In this document: piece after piece, positions 35,251 to 44,211 of the stretch | How positions within the stretch are numbered: the stretch's first letter is position 1 | How the letters are laid out: each line of letters starts with the position of its first letter | From: Pseudomonas sp. PDM14 | Lineage (GTDB): Bacteria; Pseudomonadota; Gammaproteobacteria; Pseudomonadales; Pseudomonadaceae | DNA length: 64,000 nucleotides | Reading direction: 5' to 3' | Assembly: GCF_014851905.1 (NCBI RefSeq) | Contig: NZ_JACVAQ010000001.1 | Span: 310,001-374,000 of the forward strand | Notes under the pieces: generated by a model | What the model was told of the DNA's origin: nothing | Seen by the model: only the letters and a program-made list of their open reading frames with translations | Databases searched by the model: none | Translations under genes and position numbers: made by a program

Positions 35251-37809
35251 ATGAACTCCATCGTCACCCCGATCAAGAGCGAAACACTGATCGTCATCGG
35301 CAACGGCATGGTCGGCCACCACTGTGTCGAGCAACTGATCGAGCGCGGCGCGCTGGCCCAGTATCAGGTGCACGTGTACGGCGAAGAGCGCCAGCGCGCC
35401 TACGACCGCGTGCACCTGTCCGAGTACTTCGGCGGCAAGGATGCCGAAGCCCTGGCCCTGGGCGACGCCGACCTGTACGCCCGCAACGGCGTGCACCTGC
35501 ACCTCGGCGAGCAGGTGCTGGAGATCGACCGCGCGCGCAAGGAAGTGGTCACCCACCACGGCCGACGCGCCTACGACCGCCTGATCCTGGCCACCGGCTC
35601 CTACCCCTTCGTGCCGCCGATTCCGGGCGCCGAGGGCAATTCGCGCCTGGTCTATCGCACCCTCGATGACCTCGACGGCATCCGCGCCGCCGCCCGCAGC
35701 GCTCGCCGCGGCGTGGTGGTCGGCGGTGGGCTGCTCGGCCTGGAAGCGGCCAACGCGCTGAAGTCCCTCGGCCTGGAAGCCCATGTGGTCGAATTCGCCC
35801 CACGGCTGATGCCGGTGCAGCTCGACAGCGATGGCGGCGACGCCCTGCGCGCGCGCATCGAAGCCCTGGGCGTCGGCGTGCACCTGTCGCGCGCCACCCA
35901 GGAAATCGTCATCGGCGAGGACTACGCCTACCGCATGGTATTCAACGATGGCGAATTCCTTGAGACCGACCTGATCGTGTTCTCCGCCGGCATCCGCCCG
36001 CAGGACGCCCTGGGCCGCAGCGCCGGCCTGGAGGTCGCGCCGCGCGGCGGCGTGGTGATCGACAACGACTGCCGCACGAGCGACCCGGCTATCTTCGCCA
36101 TCGGTGAATGCGCCTCCTGGAACGGCAGCGTGTTCGGCCTGGTCGCCCCCGGCTACAGCATGGCGCGCAACCTCGCCGCGCAACTGGTCGGCCAGGTGCA
36201 CGAGCCGTTCACCGGCGCCGACATGTCGACCAAGCTCAAGCTGCTCGGTGTCGATGTCGGCTCCATCGGCGACGCCCACGCCGCCACGCCGGGCGCCAAG
36301 AGCTACCGCTTCATCGACGAGGCCAACGCCAGCTACCGCCGCCTGGTCGTTTCCGCCGACGGCCAGCACGTGCTCGGCGCGGTGCTGGTCGGCGACAACA
36401 GCTACTACGACACCCTGCTGCAGTACGCGCAGAACGGCATCAAGCTGCCGGCCGATCCATCGAGCCTGATCCTGCCACTGTCCGATGGCGCACCGACCCT
36501 GGGCGCCGACGCACTGCCGGACACCGCGACCATCTGCTCCTGCCACAACGTCAGCAAGGGCGCGGTGTGCTGCCAGGTCGACGCCGGCATCACCGACCTC
36601 GGCGAACTCAAGGCCGTGACCAAGGCCGGCACCGGTTGCGGCGGCTGCAGCGCGTTGCTCAAGCAGGTGTTCGAGCACGAACTGAGCGCCCGCGGCGTGG
36701 CCGTCGACAAGAGCCTGTGCGAGCACTTCGCCTACACCCGCCAGGAGCTGTACGGCATCGTGCGCGTAGAAGGCATCGAGAGTTTCGAGGAGCTGCTCAC
36801 CCACCACGGCCGCGGCCACACCGGTTGCGACATCTGCAAGCCGGCGGTGGGCTCGATCCTCGCCTCGTGCTGGAACCGCTCGATCACCGATCCGCTGCTG
36901 GTGCCGTTGCAGGACACCAACGACACCTTCATGGCCAACATGCAGAAGAACGGCACCTACTCGGTGGTGCCGCGCATTCCCGGCGGCGAAGTGACCCCGG
37001 ACGGCTTGATCGCCATCGGCGCGGTGGCGAAGAAATACGACCTCTACACCAAGATCACCGGTGGCCAGCGCATCGACCTGTTCGGCGCCCAACTGCACGA
37101 ATTGCCGGACATCTGGGCCGAGCTGATCGCCGCCGGCTTCGAGACCGGCCACGCCTACGGCAAGTCGCTGCGCACGGTGAAATCCTGCGTCGGCAGCACC
37201 TGGTGCCGTTATGGCGTGCAGGACAGCGTCGGCATGGCGCTACGCCTGGAGGACCGCTACAAGGGCCTGCGCTCGCCGCACAAGATCAAGTTCGCGGTCA
37301 GCGGCTGCACCCGCGAATGCGCCGAGGCGCAGAGCAAGGACATCGGCGTGATCGCCACCGACAAGGGCTGGAACCTCTACGTCTGCGGCAACGGCGGCAT
37401 GCGCCCGCGCCACGCCGAGCTGTTCGCTACCGACCTGGATGACGAGACGCTGATCCGCCTGATCGACCGCGTGCTGATGTTCTACGTGCGCACCGCCGAC
37501 AAGCTGCAGCGCACCTCGGTCTGGCGCGAGTCACTGGAAGGCGGCCTGGACTACCTCAAGGCGGTGATCCTCGACGACAGCCTGGGCCTGGCCGCAGAAC
37601 TCGAAGCGCAGATGCAGATCGTCGTCGACCGCTACGAATGCGAGTGGGCCAATGCCCTCAAAGACCCGGAGAAACTCAAGCGCTTCCGCACCTTCGTCAA
37701 CGACAAGCGCGCCGACCCGGACATCCACTTCGTCAAGGAGCGCGGCCAGCGCCGGCCGATTTCCGCCAGCGAACTCCACCTGATTCCCGTCTTCGAGGAG
37801 GCACTCTGA
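35251..37809 (+). CDS. nirB: NADH-dependent nitrite reductase, large subunit
   Basis: An 852-residue assimilatory enzyme that reduces nitrite to ammonium with NADH in the cytosol. Residues 1-400 are an FAD/NAD-binding reductase (LIVIGNGMVGHHCVE), a BFD-type [2Fe-2S] domain begins with CSCHN at Cys429 and continues through GTGCGGC, and the siroheme/[4Fe-4S] half has Cys646, Cys652, Cys686 and Cys690 in the C-x5-C and C-x3-C pattern. ATG 35251 has GAGGACAG upstream. Expression probably needs RpoN and leader antitermination. Its TGA overlaps the nirD ATG. Confidence 0.97.
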   Translation: MNSIVTPIKSETLIVIGNGMVGHHCVEQLIERGALAQYQVHVYGEERQRAYDRVHLSEYFGGKDAEALALGDADLYARNGVHLHLGEQVLEIDRARKEVVTHHGRRAYDRLILATGSYPFVPPIPGAEGNSRLVYRTLDDLDGIRAAARSARRGVVVGGGLLGLEAANALKSLGLEAHVVEFAPRLMPVQLDSDGGDALRARIEALGVGVHLSRATQEIVIGEDYAYRMVFNDGEFLETDLIVFSAGIRPQDALGRSAGLEVAPRGGVVIDNDCRTSDPAIFAIGECASWNGSVFGLVAPGYSMARNLAAQLVGQVHEPFTGADMSTKLKLLGVDVGSIGDAHAATPGAKSYRFIDEANASYRRLVVSADGQHVLGAVLVGDNSYYDTLLQYAQNGIKLPADPSSLILPLSDGAPTLGADALPDTATICSCHNVSKGAVCCQVDAGITDLGELKAVTKAGTGCGGCSALLKQVFEHELSARGVAVDKSLCEHFAYTRQELYGIVRVEGIESFEELLTHHGRGHTGCDICKPAVGSILASCWNRSITDPLLVPLQDTNDTFMANMQKNGTYSVVPRIPGGEVTPDGLIAIGAVAKKYDLYTKITGGQRIDLFGAQLHELPDIWAELIAAGFETGHAYGKSLRTVKSCVGSTWCRYGVQDSVGMALRLEDRYKGLRSPHKIKFAVSGCTRECAEAQSKDIGVIATDKGWNLYVCGNGGMRPRHAELFATDLDDETLIRLIDRVLMFYVRTADKLQRTSVWRESLEGGLDYLKAVILDDSLGLAAELEAQMQIVVDRYECEWANALKDPEKLKRFRTFVNDKRADPDIHFVKERGQRRPISASELHLIPVFEEAL

Positions 37810-38189
37810 TGAGCACGTCCAACGCCGTTCGCGCGCAATCCCTGCCAGCCACTACCTGGCAACCGCTGTGCAGCACCCGTGATCTGGTCGCCAACTCAGG
37901 CGTGGTCGCCTGGCTGGATGGCGAGCAGATCGCCCTCTTCCACCTGCCGCAGACGGTCGACGGCGAGAAGCTGTTCGCCGTCGACAACCGCGACCCGAAA
38001 TCCGGCGCCAACGTCATCGGCCGCGGCATCGTCGGCCAGCTCAAGGGCGACCTGGTGATCGCCTCGCCGCTGTACAAGCAGCACTTTCGCCTGACCGACG
38101 GCAGTTGCCTGGAATACCCCGAGCAGCGCCTGCGCGTATGGCCGGTGCGCCTCAACGGCGATGCGGTGGAAATCGGCATCGTCGAGTAG
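37809..38189 (+). CDS. nirD: Nitrite reductase small subunit
   Basis: A 126-residue NirD, a Rieske-fold protein that forms a complex with NirB. The fold is seen in VVAWLDGEQIALFHLPQ, NRDPKSGANVIGRGIVG and ASPLYKQHFRLTDGSCLE. As in other NirD proteins, the Cys-His cluster ligands are absent, so it carries no [2Fe-2S] centre. The ATG overlaps the nirB stop. Confidence 0.95.
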   Translation: MSTSNAVRAQSLPATTWQPLCSTRDLVANSGVVAWLDGEQIALFHLPQTVDGEKLFAVDNRDPKSGANVIGRGIVGQLKGDLVIASPLYKQHFRLTDGSCLEYPEQRLRVWPVRLNGDAVEIGIVE

Positions 38190-38280
38190 CCGAGCCGGCG
38201 CATCCACCCAGGCAAAACCTTACAGACCGCACTGGGCGCCAGCGTCCAGCGCCCTCGTACACCCAAGAGAGCACATCACG

Positions 38281-39093
38281 ATGTCCTACCTGATCCCAGC
38301 CGAATTCGTCACCAAGATGGTCGATGCCGGCGAGTCGAAGATCTTCATGTCGACCCGCGATACCCTGATCCGCGCCTTCATGGCTGGCGCCATCCTCGCT
38401 CTGGCCGCGGTGTTCGCCATTTCCATTACGGTGCAGACCGGTTCGCCGCTGCTGGGCGCAGCATTCTTCCCGGTCGGTTTCATCATGCTCTACCTGATGG
38501 GCTTCGACCTGCTCACCGGGGTGTTCGTCCTCACCCCGCTGGCGCTGCTCGACAAGCGACCGGGCGTCACCGTCGGCGGCGTGCTGCGCAACTGGGGGCT
38601 GGTGTTCACCGGCAACTTCGCTGGCGCACTGACCGTCGCGCTGATGATGGCCTTCGTCTTCACCTACGGCTTTTCCACCAGCCCCGGCGCCATCGGCGAG
38701 AAGATCTCGCACATCGGTGAAGCGCGCACCCTGGGCTACGCCGAATACGGCACCGCCGGCTGGCTGACCATTTTCCTGCGCGGCATGCTGTGCAACTGGA
38801 TGGTCTCCATGGGCGTGGTCGGCGCGATGATCTCCACCACCGTCAGCGGCAAGACCATCGCCATGTGGATGCCGATCATGCTGTTCTTCTACATGGGCTT
38901 CGAGCATTCGGTGGTGAACATGTTCCTGTTCCCCTTCGGCATGATCATGGGCGGCGATTTCTCGGTGATGGACTACATGATCTGGAACGAAATCCCCACC
39001 GCCCTCGGCAACCTGGTCGGCGGCCTGGCCTTCACCGGCCTGACCCTCTACACCACCCACGTCAGGACCGCGCCCAAGCGCGCCTACAACTGA
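38281..39093 (+). CDS. Formate/nitrite transporter (NirC-like)
   Basis: A 270-residue FNT-family channel with six hydrophobic segments. Features: FMAGAILALAAVFAIS, GAAFFPVGFIMLYLMGFDLLTGVF, LRNWGLVFTGNFAGAL, LRGMLCNWMVSMGVV and SVVNMFLFPFGMIMGGDFSVMDYMIWN. Context next to nirBD favours nitrite uptake or efflux. ATG 38281 follows AGAGAGC. It belongs to the nirBD operon (91-bp gap). In P. aeruginosa the comparable locus uses an MFS nitrate carrier instead. Confidence 0.9.
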   Translation: MSYLIPAEFVTKMVDAGESKIFMSTRDTLIRAFMAGAILALAAVFAISITVQTGSPLLGAAFFPVGFIMLYLMGFDLLTGVFVLTPLALLDKRPGVTVGGVLRNWGLVFTGNFAGALTVALMMAFVFTYGFSTSPGAIGEKISHIGEARTLGYAEYGTAGWLTIFLRGMLCNWMVSMGVVGAMISTTVSGKTIAMWMPIMLFFYMGFEHSVVNMFLFPFGMIMGGDFSVMDYMIWNEIPTALGNLVGGLAFTGLTLYTTHVRTAPKRAYN

Positions 39094-39100
39094 TCCCACC

Positions 39101-39167
39101 CGTAGGGTGCGCCATGCGTACCAGGCAACCGCTGCGCTGCCAACCGGTGCGCGCGGCGCACCCTACG
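39101..39167. repeat. REP-like inverted repeat
   Basis: CGTAGGGTGCGCC (39101-39113) is the exact reverse complement of GGCGCACCCTACG (39155-39167). The same GGCGCACCCTACG word recurs at 50251-50263 after corA. These are Pseudomonas-type scattered palindromes; here it lies between the transporter and kinase genes of the nir operon. Confidence 0.75.
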
Positions 39168-39193
39168 CACAACTCCTTCGCAGGCCTCGCCGC

Positions 39194-40912
39194 ATGCCCC
39201 AGCAGCTCGTCGTCAGCCTTGGCCAGTGCTCGGACAAGGGCCGCAAGCCGGTCAACCAGGACTTCCACGGCGCCTGCATCCCGCCCGAGCCGCAGCTCGG
39301 CACCAAGGGGATCGCCATTGCCCTGGCCGACGGCATCAGCAGCAGCGCAGTCAGCCACATCGCCAGCGAAACCGCGGTCAGCGGTTTTCTCGCCGACTAC
39401 TTCTGCACCTCCGACGCCTGGTCGGTAAAAACCTCCGCCGAACGTGTACTGCGTGCCACCAACTCCTGGCTGCACGCGCAGACGCGCCAGGGCCAGTACC
39501 GCTATGAACAGGACCGCGGCTACGTCTGCACCTTCAGCGCGCTGGTGTTGAAGTCCACCACCGCGCACCTGTTCCACTGCGGCGATGCACGCATCTATCG
39601 CCTGCATGGCGACGCCCTGGAACAGCTGACCAACGACCACCGCCTGTGGGTCGGCCAGGACACCAGCTACCTGAGCCGCGCCCTCGGCATCAACCCGCAA
39701 CTGGAACTCGACTACCGCGCGCTGCCGGTCGAGGTCGGCGACCTGTTCCTGCTCGCCACCGATGGCGTGCACGAACACCTCGACTCACGGCAGATGGTCG
39801 AGCTGATCCGCACCCACGCCACCGACCTCGATGCCGCCGCCCGCGCCATCGTTGCCCTGGCCCATGCCCAGGGCAGTACCGACAACCTCACCCTGCAGCT
39901 GGTACGCATCGACGCCCTGCCGGCGCAGGAGGCCGACGAGCTGCAGCAGAGCCTCAGCGAACGGCCCTGCCCGCCGCTGCTGGGTGCGCGCATGCTGTTC
40001 GACGGCTACACCATCGTCCGCGAGCTGCACGCCAGCAGCCGCAGCCACGTCTACCTGGCCCTGGATGGCGAAACGCCGGTGGCGCTGAAAACCCCGTCCA
40101 TCGATCTGCAGCACGACGCCGCCTACCTGGAGCGCTTCCGCACCGAGGAATGGATCGCCCGGCGCATCGACAGCGCCCACGTGCTCAAGCCCTGCGTGCA
40201 GACGCGTCCGCGCCACTACCTGTACAGCGTCAGCGAATTCATCGAAGGCCAGACCCTGCGCCAATGGATGATCGACCACCCCAGGCCCGATCTGGAAACC
40301 GTGCGCGGCATCGTCGAACAGATCGCCAAGGGCCTGCGCGCCTTTCACCGCCTGGAAATGCTGCATCAGGACCTGCGCCCGGACAACGTGATGATCGACA
40401 CCACCGGCACGCTGAAGATCATCGACTTCGGCGCCACCCGCGTCGCCGGGCTGATGGAAATCACCTCGCCCCTGCCCCGCGACCCGCTGCTCGGCACCGC
40501 GCAGTACACCGCGCCGGAATACTTCCTCGGTGAAAGCGCCACGCCGCGCTCGGACCAGTTCTCCCTGGCCGTGATCGCCTACCAGATGCTCACCGGCGAG
40601 CTGCCTTACGGCGCCCAGGTGGCGAAATCGCGTAGCCAGTCGGCGCAGAACCGCCTGGTCTACCGCAGCGCCCGCCACAGCGAGCGGGACGTGCCGGCGT
40701 GGATCGACGACGTGCTGCGCAAGGCCACGCACCCCAATCCGTACAAGCGCTACGAGGACATTTCCGAGTTCGTCCACGAGTTGCGCCAGCCGAACCCGGC
40801 GTTTCTCACCCGCACCCGCGCGCCACTGCTGGAACGCAACCCGCTGCTATTCTGGAAAGCGACCTCACTGCTGCTCGCCGTGGCCTGCCTCGCGCTCCTG
40901 ACGAATGGCTGA
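39194..40912 (+). CDS. PP2C phosphatase-Ser/Thr kinase fusion, membrane-anchored
   Basis: A 572-residue bifunctional protein. Residues 1-240 are a PP2C phosphatase (KPVNQDFHG, IALADGISSS, FHCGDARIYRL, LLATDGVHEHL, GSTDNLTLQ). Residues 270-530 are a Hanks-type kinase with ATP-binding Lys299 (VALKTP), catalytic Asp393 (LHQDLRPDNVMID), an IDFGAT magnesium loop and APEYF. A single helix (FWKATSLLLAVACLALLT) ends the protein as a tail anchor. The position after nirBD-FNT matches the kinase found beside nirB in P. aeruginosa. Start ATG 39194 precedes MPQQLVVSLGQCSD. Confidence 0.9.
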   Translation: MPQQLVVSLGQCSDKGRKPVNQDFHGACIPPEPQLGTKGIAIALADGISSSAVSHIASETAVSGFLADYFCTSDAWSVKTSAERVLRATNSWLHAQTRQGQYRYEQDRGYVCTFSALVLKSTTAHLFHCGDARIYRLHGDALEQLTNDHRLWVGQDTSYLSRALGINPQLELDYRALPVEVGDLFLLATDGVHEHLDSRQMVELIRTHATDLDAAARAIVALAHAQGSTDNLTLQLVRIDALPAQEADELQQSLSERPCPPLLGARMLFDGYTIVRELHASSRSHVYLALDGETPVALKTPSIDLQHDAAYLERFRTEEWIARRIDSAHVLKPCVQTRPRHYLYSVSEFIEGQTLRQWMIDHPRPDLETVRGIVEQIAKGLRAFHRLEMLHQDLRPDNVMIDTTGTLKIIDFGATRVAGLMEITSPLPRDPLLGTAQYTAPEYFLGESATPRSDQFSLAVIAYQMLTGELPYGAQVAKSRSQSAQNRLVYRSARHSERDVPAWIDDVLRKATHPNPYKRYEDISEFVHELRQPNPAFLTRTRAPLLERNPLLFWKATSLLLAVACLALLTNG

Positions 40913-41036
40913 AGCGCCCGAGAGCCGGGCCTGTGCGGGCAACGGGGCGCGGAAAAGACTTGTTGCCAATCTGTAGTCGATACCGCGGGCGCAAACGCTG
41001 AGAATGCGGCTCCTTCAAATTGACGAGATGACACCC

Positions 41037-41783
41037 GTGGAATACCTGCAGCAACTGATTAGCGACCCGACCGCCTGGGTGGCGCTGGCAACACTGGTGG
41101 TCATGGAGGTCGTGCTCGGCATCGACAACCTGATCTTCATCTCCATCCTCACCAACAAACTCCCCGAACACCAACGCGCCAAGGCGCGCCGCCTGGGCAT
41201 CAGCATGGCGCTGATCCTGCGTCTGGGCCTGCTCGGCACCGTGGCCTGGATCGTCCAGCTGACCGAGCCGATCGTCGAGGTGTTCGGCCAGGCCTTCTCC
41301 TGGAAGGACATCATCCTGATCGCCGGCGGCCTGTTCCTGCTGTGGAAAGCGACCAAGGAAATCCACCACTCCATGGACCCCGAGCCCGAGGGCGACATGT
41401 TCGTCGGCCGCACCGCGAGCATCGGCTTCAGCGCCGCCATCGTGCAGATCCTGCTGCTCGACCTGGTGTTCTCGGTCGACAGCATCATCACCGCCGTGGG
41501 CATGACTGAACACGTGCCGATCATGATCATCGCCGTGGTTGCCGCCGTCACCGTGATGCTGCTCGCCGCCGAACCGCTGGCGCGCTTCATCAACAACAAC
41601 CCAACCGTGGTCATGCTGGCTCTGGGCTTCCTGATCATGATCGGCATGACGCTGATTGCCGAAGGCTTCGGCGCCCACGTACCGAAGGGTTACATCTACG
41701 CGGCCATGGCCTTCTCCGCGGTGATCGAAGGGTTGAACATGCTCTCGCGCCGCGCCAAGCGCAAAGCCAGACAAGAAGGCTGA
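41037..41783 (+). CDS. TerC-family integral membrane protein
   Basis: A 248-residue protein with seven hydrophobic segments and the TerC signatures [15 protein letters not shown] and [16 protein letters not shown], whose acidic residues are thought to bind metal ions. TerC-type proteins are linked to tellurite resistance and to manganese export with secreted enzymes. I set the start at GTG 41037 because family members begin near MEYLxxL; ATG 41028 or 41004 are alternatives in the same frame. Monocistronic after the kinase gene. Confidence 0.85.
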   Translation: MEYLQQLISDPTAWVALATLVVMEVVLGIDNLIFISILTNKLPEHQRAKARRLGISMALILRLGLLGTVAWIVQLTEPIVEVFGQAFSWKDIILIAGGLFLLWKATKEIHHSMDPEPEGDMFVGRTASIGFSAAIVQILLLDLVFSVDSIITAVGMTEHVPIMIIAVVAAVTVMLLAAEPLARFINNNPTVVMLALGFLIMIGMTLIAEGFGAHVPKGYIYAAMAFSAVIEGLNMLSRRAKRKARQEG

Positions 41784-41897
41784 TCCGCGCCCCGTTGATC
41801 CACTGACCCGGCGCCCATGAGCGGACTTACCGCCCATGGGCGCTCGTCATTCCAGCGTGCCCCCTCAGCGCACGCCAGACCGCCACAGGAGTCCCCG

Positions 41898-42194
41898 ATG
41901 ACCCATTCCCCACGTTCCCGTAACGCCCTGCGCGCCCTGACCGTTGGCGCCTTCGTGCTGCTCGCCGGCTGCGACATCGCGGAAAACACTGCCGAGAAAC
42001 TCGCCGAGGAAGCCAAGCAGGAAATCGCCCAGGCCGCCCGCGACGTCCTCAGCGAAACCGCCAAGGATCTCAACCAGCAGATCGACCAGGCACAGAAATC
42101 CACCGAAGACTGGCTCACCCCCGAGCAACAGAAACAGCAGGATGAAGAGCAGCAGGAAGCACGCCAGGACAGCGAGGAGCAGCGCGAGGCGTGA
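41898..42194 (+). CDS. Small lipoprotein with coiled coil
   Basis: A 98-residue protein: signal peptide LTVGAFVLLAGC with lipidation at about Cys24, then an almost entirely helical, highly charged Ala/Glu/Gln stretch (EKLAEEAKQEIAQAARDVL, then EQQKQQDEEQQEAR) likely to form a coiled coil. The Asp after the cysteine could favour inner-membrane retention. ATG 41898 has AGGAGTC upstream. No enzymatic motif; function unknown. Confidence 0.7.
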   Translation: MTHSPRSRNALRALTVGAFVLLAGCDIAENTAEKLAEEAKQEIAQAARDVLSETAKDLNQQIDQAQKSTEDWLTPEQQKQQDEEQQEARQDSEEQREA

Positions 42195-42272
42195 TCGCCA
42201 GGAGCCGCGGCACAAACGAGGCAACACAGGAACTGCACTGCAAGCCCCCATCCGACCTCAGGCCCACCTGCC

Positions 42273-42824
42273 GTGACGAACAACGAAGCCGGCGCACGCT
42301 TCCAAACGAAACTACTTCGCCCGGCACAGGCAGGCGACGAATGCCCATGGGCCTTTGTCGTACTGCCCAAAAGCGCGAGTGAAAAACTCCCAAGACGCGG
42401 TAGAACGACGGTAAAAGGCACCCTCAACGGCCACGCCTTCCAGATCACCCTTGAGCCGGACGGACAGTTGAGCCACTGGTTGAAGATAAATGAGGCACTG
42501 CTCAACGCCGCAGGCGCGAACATCGGCGATGTCGCGACCTTTGAGGTTGTATCGGTGGAACAGGAACCTGAGCCCGAGCTTCCTGCCGATTTACGAGAGG
42601 CCTTGGCATCGGCCCCAGAAGCCCATTCGGTATGGCGCGACACAACCACCATCGCGCGGCTTGACTGGATCCACTGGATTACCTCTGCCAAGCAAGCCAA
42701 GACACGGGCGCAACGCATCAGCAACGCGTGCGACATGCTGGCATCCGGGAAGAAGCGGGTTTGCTGCTTCGATCCCTCCGGTTACTACAGCAAAGCCTTC
42801 AAGGCACCCCAGGCCGCGGACTAG
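42273..42824 (+). CDS. DUF1905/YdeI-type protein
   Basis: A 183-residue protein with an N-terminal DUF1905 barrel (FQTKLLRPAQAGDECPWAFVVLP to LNAAGANIGDVATFEVV, about 10-92) and a C-terminal YdeI/OmpD-associated helical domain (LREALASAPEAHSVWRDTTTIARLDWIHWITSAKQAKTRAQRI). The pairing is common; the role is unknown, though YdeI relatives have been linked to antimicrobial peptide tolerance. It starts at GTG 42273 and ends 4 bp before the left repeat of the tRNA-Ser island. Confidence 0.8.
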   Translation: MTNNEAGARFQTKLLRPAQAGDECPWAFVVLPKSASEKLPRRGRTTVKGTLNGHAFQITLEPDGQLSHWLKINEALLNAAGANIGDVATFEVVSVEQEPEPELPADLREALASAPEAHSVWRDTTTIARLDWIHWITSAKQAKTRAQRISNACDMLASGKKRVCCFDPSGYYSKAFKAPQAAD

Positions 42825-42828
42825 CCCA

Positions 42829-42908
42829 AAAGCAAAAAGCCCCGAAAACTTGTTAGTTCTCAGGGCTCTATGTGTAGCTATCTGGCGGTGAAGGTGGAAT
42901 TCAAACCC
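42829..42908. repeat. Left attachment repeat (tRNA-Ser 3' fragment + terminator)
   Basis: It matches 44948-45027 with two mismatches in 80 bases. It holds the last 27 bases of tRNA-Ser (including CCA) and 53 bases downstream, with the tRNA terminator at 42833-42867. Both mismatches (42898 and 42903) fall in what was the T-arm, so this copy is no longer a tRNA part. Confidence 0.9.
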
Positions 42909-42998
42909 TGCTCCGGGCGTTTCATTGCGTCGCAAACCTGCTCAATGCTGGAGTTTCTCGACCCTAGCTAGCTCATTTCGTAGGAGTCTGGACCTGTA

Positions 42999-43018
42999 TT
43001 TCGACACTTTCTCGACAC
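42999..43018. repeat. Inner arm repeat, left
   Basis: Two TCGACAC words separated by five bases. A nearly identical 20-base block (18 of 20) lies at 44915-44934 near the right end. Placement inside both attachment repeats suggests arm-type integrase sites, by inference. Confidence 0.6.
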
Positions 43019-43109
43019 TCAAGCTAGACAGCATGGGTTCATCTGGGTAGCTTCTCGCCAGTGTAGCCTGTCATAGGCGCCACTTTACTTAACATCACAA
43101 GAGGCCAAG

Positions 43110-43469
43110 ATGGATCTTAGCCAAGCAAAAACAGTAATTAGCACAGTGCTAATTACCGCATCAATTCCGCTTCTGCTAGGCCTTCTTCTCTACTTAGAAA
43201 ACCCTGACGGCATACTGCTATACACTCCAAGACCCGGCCCTCGCCCGACTGGAACGCCCGCTTTCACAATTGGAGCGATAGTAGGTGTAGCGCTATCTTT
43301 CGCGCTCTCACTCTGCCTGCTTCTCTTGGGAGCAGTAGCTGCGTATTTCGCCCGATCAGAAGCTTCAAAAAACAGAGTAAAAAAACTCTGCACGATAGCC
43401 GTGGCGGCTATGGCCACTTCCATCGCCGGATCGTTTATCTGTGCCGCCCTTCTATACCAAGCAGGTTAA
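43110..43469 (+). CDS. AT-rich membrane protein of unknown function
   Basis: A 119-residue protein with three hydrophobic segments (VISTVLITASIPLLLGLLLYL, FTIGAIVGVALSFALSLCLLL, LCTIAVAAMATSIAGSFICAALL). Codon use is rich in A/T at third positions, unlike the host genes around, which fits cargo acquired by transfer. Preceded by AAGAGGCC. No family recognised; a role as immunity-like or phage accessory protein would be guesswork. Confidence 0.6.
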   Translation: MDLSQAKTVISTVLITASIPLLLGLLLYLENPDGILLYTPRPGPRPTGTPAFTIGAIVGVALSFALSLCLLLLGAVAAYFARSEASKNRVKKLCTIAVAAMATSIAGSFICAALLYQAG

Positions 43470-43534
43470 TCCCCCATAGACAACCTGAGCTTCTTTGCTG
43501 GCCAGATCGGCCCAGCCTAATCAAATGGATAACG

Positions 43535-43804
43535 ATGAAGAAAATCATAAAAATTACTTTGCTGGCCAGCGTGATAATTTACGCGACCTACCTTGTATCT
43601 TCTAAAAACATGCTTGATCACGGTACTAGCTGTCTAACATCCAGCGGGCTCCACGAAAAATTTAAAAATATAAAGACCAAAGAAGAAGCAAAGATTGTTG
43701 AGGCTGAGCTTGAGCTATGCGTAGATAACAAGAAAACATTTATTCAATCTCTATTTTTCTCTAAAAAATACGTCTCAGATAAATTCAATATAGATTTCGA
43801 ATGA
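43535..43804 (+). CDS. AT-rich small exported or membrane protein
   Basis: An 89-residue protein starting MKKIIKITLLASVIIYATYLVSS, a signal peptide or single membrane anchor, followed by a charged domain with two cysteines (SCLTS and ELCVD). Its ATGA overlap with the downstream DUF3592 reading (ATG 43801) shows that the two were made as an operon. Very low GC. Function unknown. Confidence 0.6.
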   Translation: MKKIIKITLLASVIIYATYLVSSKNMLDHGTSCLTSSGLHEKFKNIKTKEEAKIVEAELELCVDNKKTFIQSLFFSKKYVSDKFNIDFE

Positions 43805-44207
43805 ACAGCTCTCAAAAAAACCAACCCTCCATTTAAATTCAGCACGCACCCGACTTTAGAAACGATTCAATTTATCTTTGGAGCCATGGGGGTTATTGGA
43901 CTTGTCTACGCAGTAACTATGACAGCCAAATCCGTTTCAGCAGGCACATGGCCAATTGCTCAAGGCACTATAGTAAGATCAGAAATCAAAAAAACAACAT
44001 GATCGCGAACATAACGTAAGTCACTCATTACAAACCAAATACGAATACTCAGTAATGGGTGTCAAATATAAATATGTTCGCACGGCGTTTGGAATGCACA
44101 ATTCGAATATTCCTTGGCATGCGTCTGGAACCCATAAGAAACTGAATCAACGAAATCCCAACGTTAATGTCAGGTACAACCCCAAGAAGCCTCACATCTC
44201 TGTATTG
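43801..44207 (+). pseudogene. DUF3592-type membrane protein, frameshifted and truncated
   Basis: From ATG 43801 the frame closes after 11 codons, but moving one base at the A7 run 43814-43820 opens TNPPFKFSTHPTLETIQFIF and a hydrophobic helix, then TWPIAQGTIVRSEIK. A second A7 run (43988-43994) again needs one base skipped to continue into KYEYSVMGVKYKYVRTAFG and VNVRYNPKKPHISVL, the latter typical of the DUF3592 C-terminus. Similarity ends at about 44207, where integrase sequence begins in another frame. Each run has one A too many for a continuous protein. Confidence 0.65.
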
Positions 44208-44211
44208 CGAG

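Noticed and set aside
35017-37152. Long minus-strand open frame opposite nirB and its leader
   Set aside because: It covers the terminator and sigma54 promoter and the NirB coding sequence; no motif or ribosome site.
42882-42908. A second tRNA-Ser gene at the left repeat
   Set aside because: Only the 3' 27 bases are present, with two T-arm changes and no anticodon or acceptor 5' strand; it is an attachment-site remnant.
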